Assembly (NCBI GenBank): GCA_900129675.1
Contig: FSRD01000001.1
Coordinates: 299,501-363,500, forward strand
Reading direction: 5' to 3'
Length of the DNA: 64,000 bases
Source of the DNA: Bradyrhizobium erythrophlei
GTDB taxonomy: Bacteria; Pseudomonadota; Alphaproteobacteria; Rhizobiales; Xanthobacteraceae
Shown: in pieces, positions 34,142-42,874 of the stretch
How the letters are laid out: each line of letters opens with the position of its first letter
How positions within the stretch are numbered: position 1 is the first letter of the stretch
Translations under genes and position numbers: made by a program
The notes under the pieces: generated by a model
The model's input: the letters and a program-made list of their open reading frames with translations, nothing else
What the model was told of the DNA's origin: nothing
Database searches by the model: none

Positions 34142-35113
34142 ATGGTTTCGTTGACCGAATGGAAGGTGCCGCCGGCCAATCAGCCGCGCCCGGGCGATTA
34201 CAGTTTCGACCTCGACCGCACGCTTGCGTCGGTGGTCGGACTGCATTCGATCATCCCGCCCGACGCCTTCAGCGCGGAGACACTCGGCACCGAACGCGCC
34301 GGCAACGGCGTGCTGATCGATGACGGCCTGGTGCTGACCATCGGCTATCTCATCACCGAGGCCGAAACCGTCTGGCTGCATCTCGGCGACGGCCGCGTGG
34401 TGTCGGGCCACGCGCTTGGCTTCGATTTCGAAAGCGGCTTCGGCCTGGTGCAGGCGCTCGGCCACCTCGATCTCGATCCGCTGCCGCTCGGTTCTTCAAC
34501 CGCCACCAAAATCGGCGACCGCGTGGTGGTAGGCGGCGCCGGCGGGCGGACGCGATCGGTCGCAAGCCAGATCGTGGCCAAACAGGAATTCGCGGGTTAC
34601 TGGGAGTACCTGCTCGATGAGGCGATCTTCACCCATCCCGCGCACCCCAATTGGGGCGGCGCCGGGCTGATCGACAGCCGCGGCGAATTGATCGGGATCG
34701 GCTCGCTGCAGCTCGAACGCGAGCGTGAGGGCAAGGCCGAACACGTCAACATGATCGTGCCAATCGACCTTCTCAAGCCGGTGCTGGACGATCTGCGCAA
34801 GTTCGGCCGCGTCAACCGGCCGTCGCGGCCGTGGCTCGGCATGTACTCGACCGAGATCGACCACCGCGTGGTCGTGGTCGGCATCGCCGAGAAGGGACCG
34901 GCGGGGCGCGCCGAACTGAAGACCGGCGACGTGATCCTTGCCATCAACGGCGACAAGGTCACCAGCCAGACCGGCTTCTACCGGAAACTCTGGTCGCTGG
35001 GACCGGCCGGCGTCGACGTGCCGCTCACGGTCTATCATGAGGGTGTCACCTTCGACGTGACGCTGAGCTCGATCGATCGCGCCAAACTGCTGAAGGCACC
35101 AAGACTGCACTAA
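34142..35113 (+). CDS. HtrA/DegP-like protein lacking the catalytic triad
   Basis: A 323-aa protein with a trypsin-like fold (about residues 25-225) and a C-terminal PDZ domain (about 230-310, 'RPWLGMYSTE', 'GPAGRAELKTGDVILAINGD'). Aligned by eye to HtrA, all three catalytic positions are replaced. The His segment TNxHVV reads 'TIGYLI', the Asp segment reads 'ESGFGLV' and the Ser segment GNSGG reads 'PNWGG'. No signal peptide is visible. It is probably a binding or scaffold protein. The next gene on the strand, an alpha/beta hydrolase 52 bp downstream, is likely co-transcribed. Confidence 0.8.
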   Translation: MVSLTEWKVPPANQPRPGDYSFDLDRTLASVVGLHSIIPPDAFSAETLGTERAGNGVLIDDGLVLTIGYLITEAETVWLHLGDGRVVSGHALGFDFESGFGLVQALGHLDLDPLPLGSSTATKIGDRVVVGGAGGRTRSVASQIVAKQEFAGYWEYLLDEAIFTHPAHPNWGGAGLIDSRGELIGIGSLQLEREREGKAEHVNMIVPIDLLKPVLDDLRKFGRVNRPSRPWLGMYSTEIDHRVVVVGIAEKGPAGRAELKTGDVILAINGDKVTSQTGFYRKLWSLGPAGVDVPLTVYHEGVTFDVTLSSIDRAKLLKAPRLH

Positions 35114-35130
35114 ACAAGACTGCACTAAAC
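35101..35130. repeat. 15-bp tandem repeat spanning a stop codon
   Basis: The unit aagactgcactaaac occurs twice exactly (35101-35115, 35116-35130), followed by a diverged third copy (aaggctgtactgg). The first copy contains the stop codon of the HtrA-like gene, so the 3' end has been duplicated by slippage. Confidence 0.75.
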
Positions 35131-35165
35131 AAGGCTGTACTGGATACGAAATACGGGAGCCCTCG

Positions 35166-36248
35166 ATGAGCGAGGCCGTGGTGGACGACATCGTGGCCGT
35201 GCTGCCGCCGCTGTTGCAATCGCTGGAATCCCTTGGCTTCATTGCGCGCCATCTCAACCCGCCGGATTTTGGCCGGGTGATGGATGCCGCCGGCGCGCCG
35301 GACCAGGCGTTGCGCGCGGTTCGGCCGCGGCTGGCGCAATGGCCGGAGCAATTCGCCGGCATCCGGACATCGCTCGAATCCGCCAGCGATGCGGCGCTGG
35401 CCGCCTATCAGGGCCTGCGCGCGGTGCAAAACGGCAATGGCGACATCGTCGCGGTGTTTCGCGCGCTGCGCCACGCCACGCGTGCGCAGGAGGCGCTCTA
35501 TCCGCTGTCGGTGAAATTGCCGCCGGTCAGCGAGTTCTTTGTCGACCCCTCGCTGCGCGACGACACCGATCTGCTGGCGCGGCTCGCCCGGCCCGGCAAC
35601 GAAAACACCGGCATCATGCATGATAACAACGAGCCCGGCAGCCGCGGCGGCTTCTCGCTCTATGTACCGGAATACTACACGCCGGAGCGCGCCTGGCCGC
35701 TGGTGATGGCGCTGCACGGCGGCAGCGGCAACGGCCGCGGCTTTCTGTGGAGCTGGCTGCGCGATGCGCGCAGCCGCGGCGCGATCCTGGTTGCGCCCAC
35801 GGCGACGGGAAATACTTCGAATAAGAGTACTTGGGCCTTGATGGGCGACGATACCGATACGCCGAATCTCGCGCGCATTCTCGATTCCGTGCGATCGCGC
35901 TGGAACGTCGATTCCAGAAAGATGCTGCTGACCGGCATGAGCGACGGCGGCACCTTCTGCTACGTGACCGGATTTGAGAGCGCCTCGCCCTTCACCCACC
36001 TCGCCCCGGTCGCCGCGACGTTTCATCCGCTGATGGCGGAAATGGCCGACGCCGAGCGGCTGCGCGGCCTCCCGATCCATATCGTGCATGGCCGGCTCGA
36101 CTGGATGTTCCCGGTGCAGGTGGCGCGGCAAACGCAGCAAGCGCTCGCCGCCGCCGGTGCCGACGTCACCTACCGCGAGCTCGACGATCTCAGCCACACC
36201 TATCCGCGCGAGATGAACGGGCCGATGCTGGACTGGCTCTCGCGGTGA
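35166..36248 (+). CDS. Alpha/beta hydrolase (phospholipase/carboxylesterase-like)
   Basis: A 360-aa protein. The N-terminal ~150 residues are helical and of unknown type. The C-terminal part is an alpha/beta hydrolase: oxyanion region 'PLVMALHGGSGNGRGFLW', nucleophile Ser in 'LTGMSDGGTFCY', acidic residue in 'VHGRLDWMFPV' and His in 'DDLSHTYPREM'. This resembles the PHB-depolymerase-like or carboxylesterase branch. It probably forms an operon with the preceding dead HtrA-like protein. No signal peptide, so cytosolic. Confidence 0.82.
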   Translation: MSEAVVDDIVAVLPPLLQSLESLGFIARHLNPPDFGRVMDAAGAPDQALRAVRPRLAQWPEQFAGIRTSLESASDAALAAYQGLRAVQNGNGDIVAVFRALRHATRAQEALYPLSVKLPPVSEFFVDPSLRDDTDLLARLARPGNENTGIMHDNNEPGSRGGFSLYVPEYYTPERAWPLVMALHGGSGNGRGFLWSWLRDARSRGAILVAPTATGNTSNKSTWALMGDDTDTPNLARILDSVRSRWNVDSRKMLLTGMSDGGTFCYVTGFESASPFTHLAPVAATFHPLMAEMADAERLRGLPIHIVHGRLDWMFPVQVARQTQQALAAAGADVTYRELDDLSHTYPREMNGPMLDWLSR

Positions 36249-36256
36249 GCCGCTCC

Positions 36257-37153
36257 TCAGGATTTCTGAGCGGTCGACAACTTCTCAATCGCGCCAACGA
36301 TGAACCTCTCGCTATAGCCGGCTGCAAACGCGAGAAGTCCGACGACGCCGGACCATTCAGCATTCTTGAAATTGAAGATATTGATGGTGTTGTTGGCATC
36401 GAGAATCGCAAGGCTCGCCAGCGCCGCGGCGGCGCCGACCGCGGGCCGCATCCAGATCACGAACGCGCCGATCTGCTGGGCCGGGATCTTGGCGGAGACT
36501 TCCGAGCTCAGGAGTCCCTGGCCAACGCTGACGCAGGCACCCAGGACTCCGAACAGGATAACCAGGCACAGCTGGCGCGTATCATTGTAGAGCGCGGGCA
36601 GCTTTCCGAAATAGGAAGCAACGAGGCACGCCAGAATGGCGATCAACATGATGCGGAACAGCTGCCGGAGATGACGACGCCGCAACCCGATCTTGAAATA
36701 GTTGTTGTGAGCGAAATCGTCGCGAAGCGCGACGGCCTGAATGACCCGTTCCGGGTCATCCATCAGGTCCGGACGAAGCTCTCCCTTCGGTCCGCAGATC
36801 AAGTCGGAAATCGCCTTCGAACGCCAGCCGGTGATCTTGTCCGCCTCACGGCGCAGCGCGATCGCGGCGCGCTCGATTCTCTTGCTGTTGTCGGGATTGC
36901 CGAGAATGGCCCGCTGGGCCGTCAACGCGCAGATCCATCCTTGCTCAAATCTGCTCGAAACCAGCCTCTGCTCCGCATCCAGCAGGTTACGGACCGCAGT
37001 TTGCGCCCACGGACTTTGCAGGGCTTTGCCCGCCGACCTGTGAATCTGATCCTCGAAGTCTGACCAGGTCTCGTCGATCGCCTGTCCCAGCCGCTCCCGC
37101 TCCGCCGAACCAAAAAAAGCATCCGCCAGTCTTGCGATCAATCTGCCCGGCAT
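36257..37153 (-). CDS. Membrane protein, helical N-domain, coupled to NUDIX gene
   Basis: A 298-aa protein. Residues 1-165 are a charged, helical, probably cytosolic domain ('FEQGWICALTAQRAIL', 'ALRREADKITGWRSKAI'). About four transmembrane helices follow (about 170-285), ending with 'GLLAFAAGYSERFIVGAIEK'. The 'GYSERF' ending and the 'QGW..LxAQR' motif recall uncharacterised membrane proteins found in many bacteria; function unknown. It starts 3 bp after the NUDIX stop codon, so the two form one unit. It converges on the hydrolase gene. Confidence 0.72.
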   Translation of the reverse strand: MPGRLIARLADAFFGSAERERLGQAIDETWSDFEDQIHRSAGKALQSPWAQTAVRNLLDAEQRLVSSRFEQGWICALTAQRAILGNPDNSKRIERAAIALRREADKITGWRSKAISDLICGPKGELRPDLMDDPERVIQAVALRDDFAHNNYFKIGLRRRHLRQLFRIMLIAILACLVASYFGKLPALYNDTRQLCLVILFGVLGACVSVGQGLLSSEVSAKIPAQQIGAFVIWMRPAVGAAAALASLAILDANNTINIFNFKNAEWSGVVGLLAFAAGYSERFIVGAIEKLSTAQKS

Positions 37154-37155
37154 GG

Positions 37156-37605
37156 CTAGACTACCTCCAGTCGATGCAGCCGCTCGAGCAGCCGTTGATC
37201 CTCGCGATAGGATAGCCGGCTGATTGCCTCTTCCGGAGCGGCCCAAATGACCTCGGCGACCTCGCTGTCTTTCTGCACGCCGTCGTCTCGATCCGCCGAC
37301 ATAATGAAGTAAAAGACAACCTTGGGCGCCCCGGCCGCCAGATAGCGTGTCACCCCCGCGAACCCCTGGACCTCAAGACGCTGTCCAATCTCTTCTTCGA
37401 CTTCGCGTATCGCCGTGGCTTCGATCGTTTCGCCCGGCTTCAGTTTGCCTTTCGGCAGCGAAATATCGCCGTCATATCGGTTGCGACGCACCAGGGCGAC
37501 CTTGGCGCCGCGCTTCACAACGGCGCCGGCGGCAATAATCGGCGCAGAGACATGCTTGCGGAACATCGCCGTCAAAACTTGCCCCCCCAAAGACAACAAG
37601 CGCAT
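37156..37605 (-). CDS. NUDIX hydrolase
   Basis: A 149-aa NUDIX hydrolase starting at the ATG at 37605; an ATG at 37566 is a second option. The NUDIX box is complete: 'GKLKPGETIEATAIREVEEE' followed by IG, giving G-x5-E-x7-RE-x2-EE-x-G. The N-terminal 'AAGAVVKRGAKVALVRRNRY' strand and the C-terminal 'EVAEVIWAAPEEAISRLSY' are typical. The family cleaves nucleoside diphosphates linked to another group; the substrate is not predictable. It is upstream of, and nearly abutting, a membrane protein gene. Confidence 0.88.
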   Translation of the reverse strand: MRLLSLGGQVLTAMFRKHVSAPIIAAGAVVKRGAKVALVRRNRYDGDISLPKGKLKPGETIEATAIREVEEEIGQRLEVQGFAGVTRYLAAGAPKVVFYFIMSADRDDGVQKDSEVAEVIWAAPEEAISRLSYREDQRLLERLHRLEVV

Positions 37606-37656
37606 CAACGCTAGATTGTGGAAGTTATAGTGTACCAAGGCCGATCTCTAGACAAG

Positions 37657-37683
37657 ACCGGCGGCGCAGGATGCGCCGCCGGT
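37657..37683 (-). terminator. Strong GC hairpin after SDR gene
   Basis: Perfect 11-bp arms accggcggcgc (37657-37667) and gcgccgccggt (37673-37683) around a 5-base loop, located between the SDR stop codon and the NUDIX gene. On the minus strand it is followed by 'cttgtct', so it fits a terminator for the SDR. Confidence 0.6.
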
Positions 37684-37691
37684 TCAGGATT

Positions 37692-38591
37692 TCACCCGTT
37701 GGCTTTGGGGTGGAGCAGGTCGGAAAATCCGACACGGTGCAGCATCTCGTTGCGAACCCGGTCGATCACGGCGAAGGCAACCTCGGCGCCGTCTTGCGTC
37801 GGATCGATGTGAACGCGGAACGGCCTCTGGCCGAAGGGCATATCGACGATTTTGACGATGGCATCGGCCACTGACCCGGCCTCGGCCTCCGGTGGCACGA
37901 TCGCCGAAAACGCCTTCATGATTTGCTCGCCGAAGCCGGCATAGGGGCCGGCTTCATATTCCGCGGCGCGCGCCCGGTCGGCGGGCGAACCCGAATGCGC
38001 GAAATGATTGGTGCCGCCGGTGAACGCGCCCGGCACGATGATCGAGGTTTCAATGCCCCAGCGCGACAGTTCGCGCGCATAGACAACGGCAAGTGCATCC
38101 ATGCCGGCCTTGGCGGCAAAATAGGGCGCGAGATAGGGCGGCGTGCCGCCGGCCGAGCTGCTGCTCGACACCCAGACCAGCATTCCCCGGCCCTGCTTGC
38201 GCAGTTGCGGCAACGCCGCACGATTGACACGCTGGGTGCTCAGCACATTGATGTCGTAGAGTTCGGCCAGTTGTTCGGGCGTGAACGCTTCCGCCGGCCC
38301 GAACACCATATGGCCGGCATTGTGCATCACGACGTCAAGATGCCCCTGTTCCGCGACGATCTTCGCAATCGCCGCGTCGGCCGAGTCCTGCGAACCGACG
38401 TCGAGTTCAAGCGCGCGCAGATCTACCTTGTTGTCGCGCGCAAATTTCTCGACGTCCGCGACGACAGCCGCGTTGCGGCCGGTGGTCTCACGCATCGACG
38501 CATATACCGTGTGGCCGGCTTTCGCGAGCGCGTTGGCGGTCAGCCGGCCAAAGCCGCTGGACGCACCGGTGATGACGATAACCTGTTTCAT
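37692..38591 (-). CDS. Short-chain dehydrogenase/reductase
   Basis: A 299-aa classical SDR. The NAD(P)-binding motif is 'VITGASSGFGRLTA', the dinucleotide-associated 'MHNAGHMVFGPAE' follows, and the catalytic Ser and YxxxK lie in 'WVSSSSSAGGTPPYLAPYFAAK'-type sequence (Tyr and Lys in 'YFAAK'). The start at 38591 removes an upstream extension that reads into the neighbouring SDR. It lies 35 bp downstream of the second SDR, on the same strand, probably in one operon controlled by the LysR at 39488. The substrate is unknown. Confidence 0.85.
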   Translation of the reverse strand: MKQVIVITGASSGFGRLTANALAKAGHTVYASMRETTGRNAAVVADVEKFARDNKVDLRALELDVGSQDSADAAIAKIVAEQGHLDVVMHNAGHMVFGPAEAFTPEQLAELYDINVLSTQRVNRAALPQLRKQGRGMLVWVSSSSSAGGTPPYLAPYFAAKAGMDALAVVYARELSRWGIETSIIVPGAFTGGTNHFAHSGSPADRARAAEYEAGPYAGFGEQIMKAFSAIVPPEAEAGSVADAIVKIVDMPFGQRPFRVHIDPTQDGAEVAFAVIDRVRNEMLHRVGFSDLLHPKANG

Positions 38592-38626
38592 GACACGTAT
38601 CCTTTTGTGCGATTGCTTGATTTGCT

Positions 38627-39367
38627 TCAGACCATGCCGCCATTGGCGCGCAGCGTCTGACCGTTGATCCACGAGCCGTCCGGGCCGGTGAGGAACGAAA
38701 CGCTGGCGGCGATATCCTCGGGCGTGCCGAGCCGCTCCAGCGGGTTCATTTTCGCCAGCCGGTCGATCAGCTCCGGCGATTTGCCGTTGAGGAACAGATC
38801 CGTGGCCGTCGGGCCAGGGGCCACGGCGTTGACGGTGATCGAACGGCCGCGCAGTTCCTTCGACAGCACCGCCGTCATGGTTTCGATCGCGGCCTTGGTG
38901 GCAGCGTAGACGCCATAGGTCTCGAGCTTCACCCCGACGACGCTGGTCGAGAAATTGATGATGCGTCCACCATCGCGCAGCCGTTTTGCGGCTTCGCGCA
39001 TCGCGTTGAAACTGCCCTTGAGGTTGATCGCGATCTGCTGGTCGAACAGTGCATCGTCGCTGTCGGCGATTTTTGCGAGCTTCATGATGCCGGCATTGTT
39101 GACCAGCACGTCGACCCCGCCGAAGGCGGCTTCCGCCGCATCAAATATGCCGCGCACCGCGCCGGGGTCGCTGACATCGGCCTTGGCGGTCAGCGCCCGG
39201 CCGCCGTTACTCTCGATTTTACGCGCCAGCGCCTCGGCGGATTTGGTGTCGCCGGCATAGTTGATGACGACGGTAAAGCCGTCTTTGGCGAGACGCCTGG
39301 CCACCGCCGCGCCGATACCGCGCGAGGCGCCCGTAACGATTGCTACCTTATTGGATTCGTTTGCCAT
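38627..39367 (-). CDS. Short-chain dehydrogenase/reductase (3-oxoacyl reductase type)
   Basis: A 246-aa classical SDR. The cofactor motif is 'IVTGASRGIGAAVARRL', 'LVNNAGIMKLAKI' follows, the catalytic Ser is in 'INFSTSVVG', and YxxxK lies in 'YGVYAATKAAIETM'. The last residues, 'DGSWINGQTLRANGGMV', match the FabG-like branch. The start at 39367 follows gaggag. It is divergent from a LysR gene across a gap with a perfect palindrome. Confidence 0.87.
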   Translation of the reverse strand: MANESNKVAIVTGASRGIGAAVARRLAKDGFTVVINYAGDTKSAEALARKIESNGGRALTAKADVSDPGAVRGIFDAAEAAFGGVDVLVNNAGIMKLAKIADSDDALFDQQIAINLKGSFNAMREAAKRLRDGGRIINFSTSVVGVKLETYGVYAATKAAIETMTAVLSKELRGRSITVNAVAPGPTATDLFLNGKSPELIDRLAKMNPLERLGTPEDIAASVSFLTGPDGSWINGQTLRANGGMV

Positions 39368-39434
39368 TTCTGGTCTCCTCATGGTTTTGCGGCTGATCCG
39401 CATCCGATGGGAGAAAGCTAATCTCTTCCGATTT

Positions 39435-39457
39435 CCGGATAATTATGCATTATCCGG
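39435..39457. promoter_or_regulatory. Perfect palindromic operator between SDR operon and LysR
   Basis: Inverted repeat ccggataat-tatgc-attatccgg: 9-bp perfect arms with a 5-bp spacer, midway between the divergent SDR and LysR starts. Probable binding site of the LysR encoded at 39488. Confidence 0.65.
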
Positions 39458-39487
39458 CATCACAATCCGAAAAGGACGAATAATTAG

Positions 39488-40423
39488 ATGGACCGATTCG
39501 ACGCGATGCGGGTGTTCACCCGGGTGGTAGAACGGCGCAGTTTTTCGCTCGCGGCCGATGATCTCGGCCTGCCGCGCTCGACCGTGACCGACGCGGTGAA
39601 GGCGCTGGAAGCACGCCTTGGCGTGCAGCTGCTGGAGCGGACCACGCGGCAGGTCCGTCCGACGCTGGATGGCGAGGCCCACTACCGGCGCTGCCTGTCG
39701 TTGATCGCCGATCTCGAAGACGCCGAAGGCGCTTTCGGCGGCGCGAAGCCGAGAGGGCTGCTGCGGCTGGAGGTGCAGGGCACGCTGGCGCGTCACTTCC
39801 TGCTGCCCAACCTGCCGGGATTCTTCGCGCAATATCCCGATATCGAGATCAACATGAGCGAGAGCGATCGCTGGATCGATTTGATCCGCGAAGGCGTCGA
39901 CTGCGTGCTGCGCTTCGGCCATTTGCCCGACAGCGACATGATCGCGCGCCAGGTGGTGGTGCTGGAGCGGTTGACCTGCGCCGCGCCGGACTATTTCGAG
40001 CGCCATGGCATGCCGGCCGATCCCGGCGCGCTCGACGGGCATCGCATGATCGGACGGCGCTCGCTCACGACGGGACGATTGCGGCCGATGGAATTCATGA
40101 TCGGCGGTACGTTGCGCGAGATACCGTTGCCGGTGATCATGTCGGTGACGGGTCCGGAAAGCTATCTGGCGGCCGCCCGGCTCGGCCTTGGCCTGGTCCA
40201 GGTACCGCGCTTTCACGCCGAAACGGATCTTGCGGACGGCACGCTGGTGCAGGTGCTGTCGGAATATCCGCCGCCGACGGTGCCGGTATCCGTGCTTTAT
40301 CCGCGCAACCGCCAGCTATCGCCGCGTGTCCGCGTTTTCGTCGATTATGTGATGCGGGCATTCGGTGCCGCGCGAGGCAGCGATCACGAGCAAAGCCTTA
40401 CCGATGCTGATCGCACACGTTAG
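39488..40423 (+). CDS. LysR family regulator of SDR pair
   Basis: A 311-aa LysR-type regulator. The DNA-binding head reads 'FDAMRVFTRVVERRSFSLAA', then 'PRSTVTDAVKALEARLG', and an effector domain follows. This subgroup (beginning MDRFDAMRVFxRV) is common next to dehydrogenase genes and often represses or activates them in response to aldehydes or quinones. It is divergent from two SDR genes. Confidence 0.86.
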   Translation: MDRFDAMRVFTRVVERRSFSLAADDLGLPRSTVTDAVKALEARLGVQLLERTTRQVRPTLDGEAHYRRCLSLIADLEDAEGAFGGAKPRGLLRLEVQGTLARHFLLPNLPGFFAQYPDIEINMSESDRWIDLIREGVDCVLRFGHLPDSDMIARQVVVLERLTCAAPDYFERHGMPADPGALDGHRMIGRRSLTTGRLRPMEFMIGGTLREIPLPVIMSVTGPESYLAAARLGLGLVQVPRFHAETDLADGTLVQVLSEYPPPTVPVSVLYPRNRQLSPRVRVFVDYVMRAFGAARGSDHEQSLTDADRTR

Positions 40424-40575
40424 TGATGCACTGCCGATCGCTGTTTCAAGGCATCGTGATGCCCACATCATTGCAGGCGTCCTACATAATCTCATCTGCA
40501 TCTGGCTGCAGATATCCAGCATGTCGCGAGCAGCGGGGGCGCTGTTCAGTTGGTCTCGAACCTTACGGAATTTTC

Positions 40576-41901
40576 ATGATGCCCCCGAACGACGCCTTCG
40601 CCGAACAACCCCTTCCTTCCCGCTCATCTGCTTCCGTGCTGCTGTCGAAAGGCGTGGTGCGGCTCGAAGGCACGTTGAAACTGACGACTGCGATCCTGGC
40701 GCTCGCGGCCGGCGTCTATACCTTTCTCGGTGTTCGCGAACTGTTGAACGGCAGCCCGGGCATGGTGTTATTTGCCGCGGTGATCTATTCGGTCGCGGTG
40801 TCGGTCGGCATCTATGCGTTCTGGGTGTTCCTGATGCATTTCATGCCGCATGTGGCCTCTCGCAGCGGCCGTGGCCTGATGATAGGCTGTCTATTGCTGG
40901 GATCGCTGATGATCGTGGCGATGTCGTCCTGGCTGAACGCCTCGGCGCTCGCCGGCGCGGCGGCGATCCAGCAACATCTCGCCATTACGGTGCAGAACTA
41001 TACCCGTGATCTCGACACCGCGAACACCAACGCCATCGCGGCACAGGGACTGTTGCCGGATATCCAGCTGGCGTCGTCCCGCTTCGCGAAGCTCGCCGAT
41101 GCCGAACGCGCCGGTTCGCTGACGGGCACCGCCGGGTCTGGCACTGTGGTGCAGCTTCTGACGCAAATGTCCGGGCAACTCGATAGTCTCGGCCAGCAGG
41201 TCCAGGCTTCGGACAAACGCGTCTCAGCCCTGTACGAGCACGGAAGTAAAAGTCTTGCCAGGATGCGGGAGTTGATTTCCGACCGCGGTCCGGTTTCGGC
41301 GCGCAGCGATGCATTGGCAACCGAGTCTCTGACGCTGATGGGCGTGATCGCCAATCTGCAGCAGACCTCCGTTGCGCCGGCGGTCAAGCGCGCCGCGACG
41401 TCGCTGTCATCGGGCTTCATCGCGCCCGCCGCGGGTGGCCGTACGGGCGATCTTGCCGATCGCCAGAACGCGGTTGTCGGCAAGGTAGAAAGCTCGATTG
41501 CCGCGCAGGCGGCGTCGCTCTCGGATGCCGCGGACAAGATCCTGGCAATGCCGAAGGTCGAACCGATCAGGTTTCAGACCTTGTCGCCCGCCGAAGCGGT
41601 GTTGCGTTATGCCGGCGATTTCATCCCGAGCTGGGCCGGCGCGATCTCGATTGACCTGATGCCGGCGGTGCTGGTCCTGATCCTGTGCGTGGTTTACGCC
41701 GCAATCCGGCGCGAAGGATTGCCGGCGGTCAGCGCGTCCAACATGACGGTGGGCGAACTGGTCGCGGCCTTGCAGATGGCCCGCGAGGTCGGAGCGGCGC
41801 AGCGCTCCGAGCCAGGGGTAGCGAAGCCCGATTCCGAGGCTTCCGCCGGGACGGCCGAGGAGAACGTCACTGCGCTGCCGTCGGCCCGGTACACCAAATA
41901 G
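40576..41901 (+). CDS. Membrane protein with long periplasmic coiled-coil region
   Basis: A 441-aa protein starting at tandem ATGs (40576, 40579). Three hydrophobic helices (about residues 35-60, 65-90 and 97-120) are followed by a helical, Ala/Gln/Ser-rich region (about 120-360) and a further membrane helix near 375-395, then a polar tail. Neither the family nor the function is recognised. The layout resembles envelope scaffold proteins. It is followed 7 bp later by a ClpP-like gene, and the two are surely co-transcribed. Confidence 0.65.
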   Translation: MMPPNDAFAEQPLPSRSSASVLLSKGVVRLEGTLKLTTAILALAAGVYTFLGVRELLNGSPGMVLFAAVIYSVAVSVGIYAFWVFLMHFMPHVASRSGRGLMIGCLLLGSLMIVAMSSWLNASALAGAAAIQQHLAITVQNYTRDLDTANTNAIAAQGLLPDIQLASSRFAKLADAERAGSLTGTAGSGTVVQLLTQMSGQLDSLGQQVQASDKRVSALYEHGSKSLARMRELISDRGPVSARSDALATESLTLMGVIANLQQTSVAPAVKRAATSLSSGFIAPAAGGRTGDLADRQNAVVGKVESSIAAQAASLSDAADKILAMPKVEPIRFQTLSPAEAVLRYAGDFIPSWAGAISIDLMPAVLVLILCVVYAAIRREGLPAVSASNMTVGELVAALQMAREVGAAQRSEPGVAKPDSEASAGTAEENVTALPSARYTK

Positions 41902-41908
41902 CACGGCG

Positions 41909-42781
41909 ATGCCGACCTTTCCGCGACGCTTTCAGGCCTGGCTCCCCGGCAATCCGGACGAAGCAGTGCTGCGCTGGATTTTCCGCGGCGTCGTGACCGT
42001 CACGATCGTCGTGCTGGCGGCCGACCTCGCCCGTCTGAACGGATGGATCGTTTATCCCGACCTCGCGGCAGCGCCGACCGAGATTCAGCAGAATCTGCCG
42101 TCCCTCAATCTTCCCGGCCTGCCGTCGATCCTTGCGCCGCTCCTGCCGGAAGGCGACAAACGACTGACGCCGCTGCCAAAGCCGGAAGGCATCCTGGCAA
42201 ACCCGATGACGATCGAGTTGCTGGGCGGCGGCAAGTTGATGGTGACCGGCACCATCACGCCCGGAATTTCCAAAGCCTTCGCAACCGAGATCGATAAACA
42301 CGGCGATTACATCAAGACGGTGGTGCTGAATTCGCCGGGGGGTTCTATTGCCGATGCGATGGCGATGGGACGGCTCATTCGCGAGAAAAAGCTTTCAACC
42401 GAAGTCGAGGCCGGAAAATACTGCGCCTCCTCGTGCCCCCTGCTACTCGCGGGCGGCATCGAGCGTCGCGCCGGCGACGGGGCCATGATCGGCGTGCATC
42501 AGGTGGCGGCGGTCACCTCTGCGGCCAATAGCCCGCCGCGCGATGAGATGAGCGTGACGCAAGACATTTCGGCGCGCTGCCTGCGCTATCTCGCCGAGAT
42601 GGGCGTCAATCTGCAGGTCTGGGTGCATGCGATGGAGACGCCACACGACAAATTATTCGTCTTCAAGCCGGATGAATTGAAGTCGCTCAATCTGGCGACG
42701 ACGATAACGGCTGCAGCACCCGCGCCGCCTGCGCCCGCGAAGGCGCGATCGTCAGAGAGCGCCATCGCGGCGCCGCGATGA
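41909..42781 (+). CDS. ClpP-like (crotonase-fold) envelope protein
   Basis: A 290-aa protein. One N-terminal membrane helix (about residues 22-45) anchors a periplasmic domain with the ClpP/crotonase fold. The 'VVLNSPGGSIADAMAMGRLI' segment corresponds to the oxyanion strand, 'GKYCASSCPLLLAGG' to the nucleophile region (Ser in the CASSC motif), and 'MIGVHQVAAV' to the region near the His. Members of this group (COG3904 type) are predicted serine proteases of unknown target. The C-terminal tail is Pro/Ala-rich. Confidence 0.75.
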   Translation: MPTFPRRFQAWLPGNPDEAVLRWIFRGVVTVTIVVLAADLARLNGWIVYPDLAAAPTEIQQNLPSLNLPGLPSILAPLLPEGDKRLTPLPKPEGILANPMTIELLGGGKLMVTGTITPGISKAFATEIDKHGDYIKTVVLNSPGGSIADAMAMGRLIREKKLSTEVEAGKYCASSCPLLLAGGIERRAGDGAMIGVHQVAAVTSAANSPPRDEMSVTQDISARCLRYLAEMGVNLQVWVHAMETPHDKLFVFKPDELKSLNLATTITAAAPAPPAPAKARSSESAIAAPR

Positions 42782-42874
42782 GCGCAATTGCGCCCACGCC
42801 GCGGCCCCGTATTCGCCGCATCATGCGGAACCATCCTCGCCTACCCACGTTGTCAGCGGTCATTGGAGGTTGCC

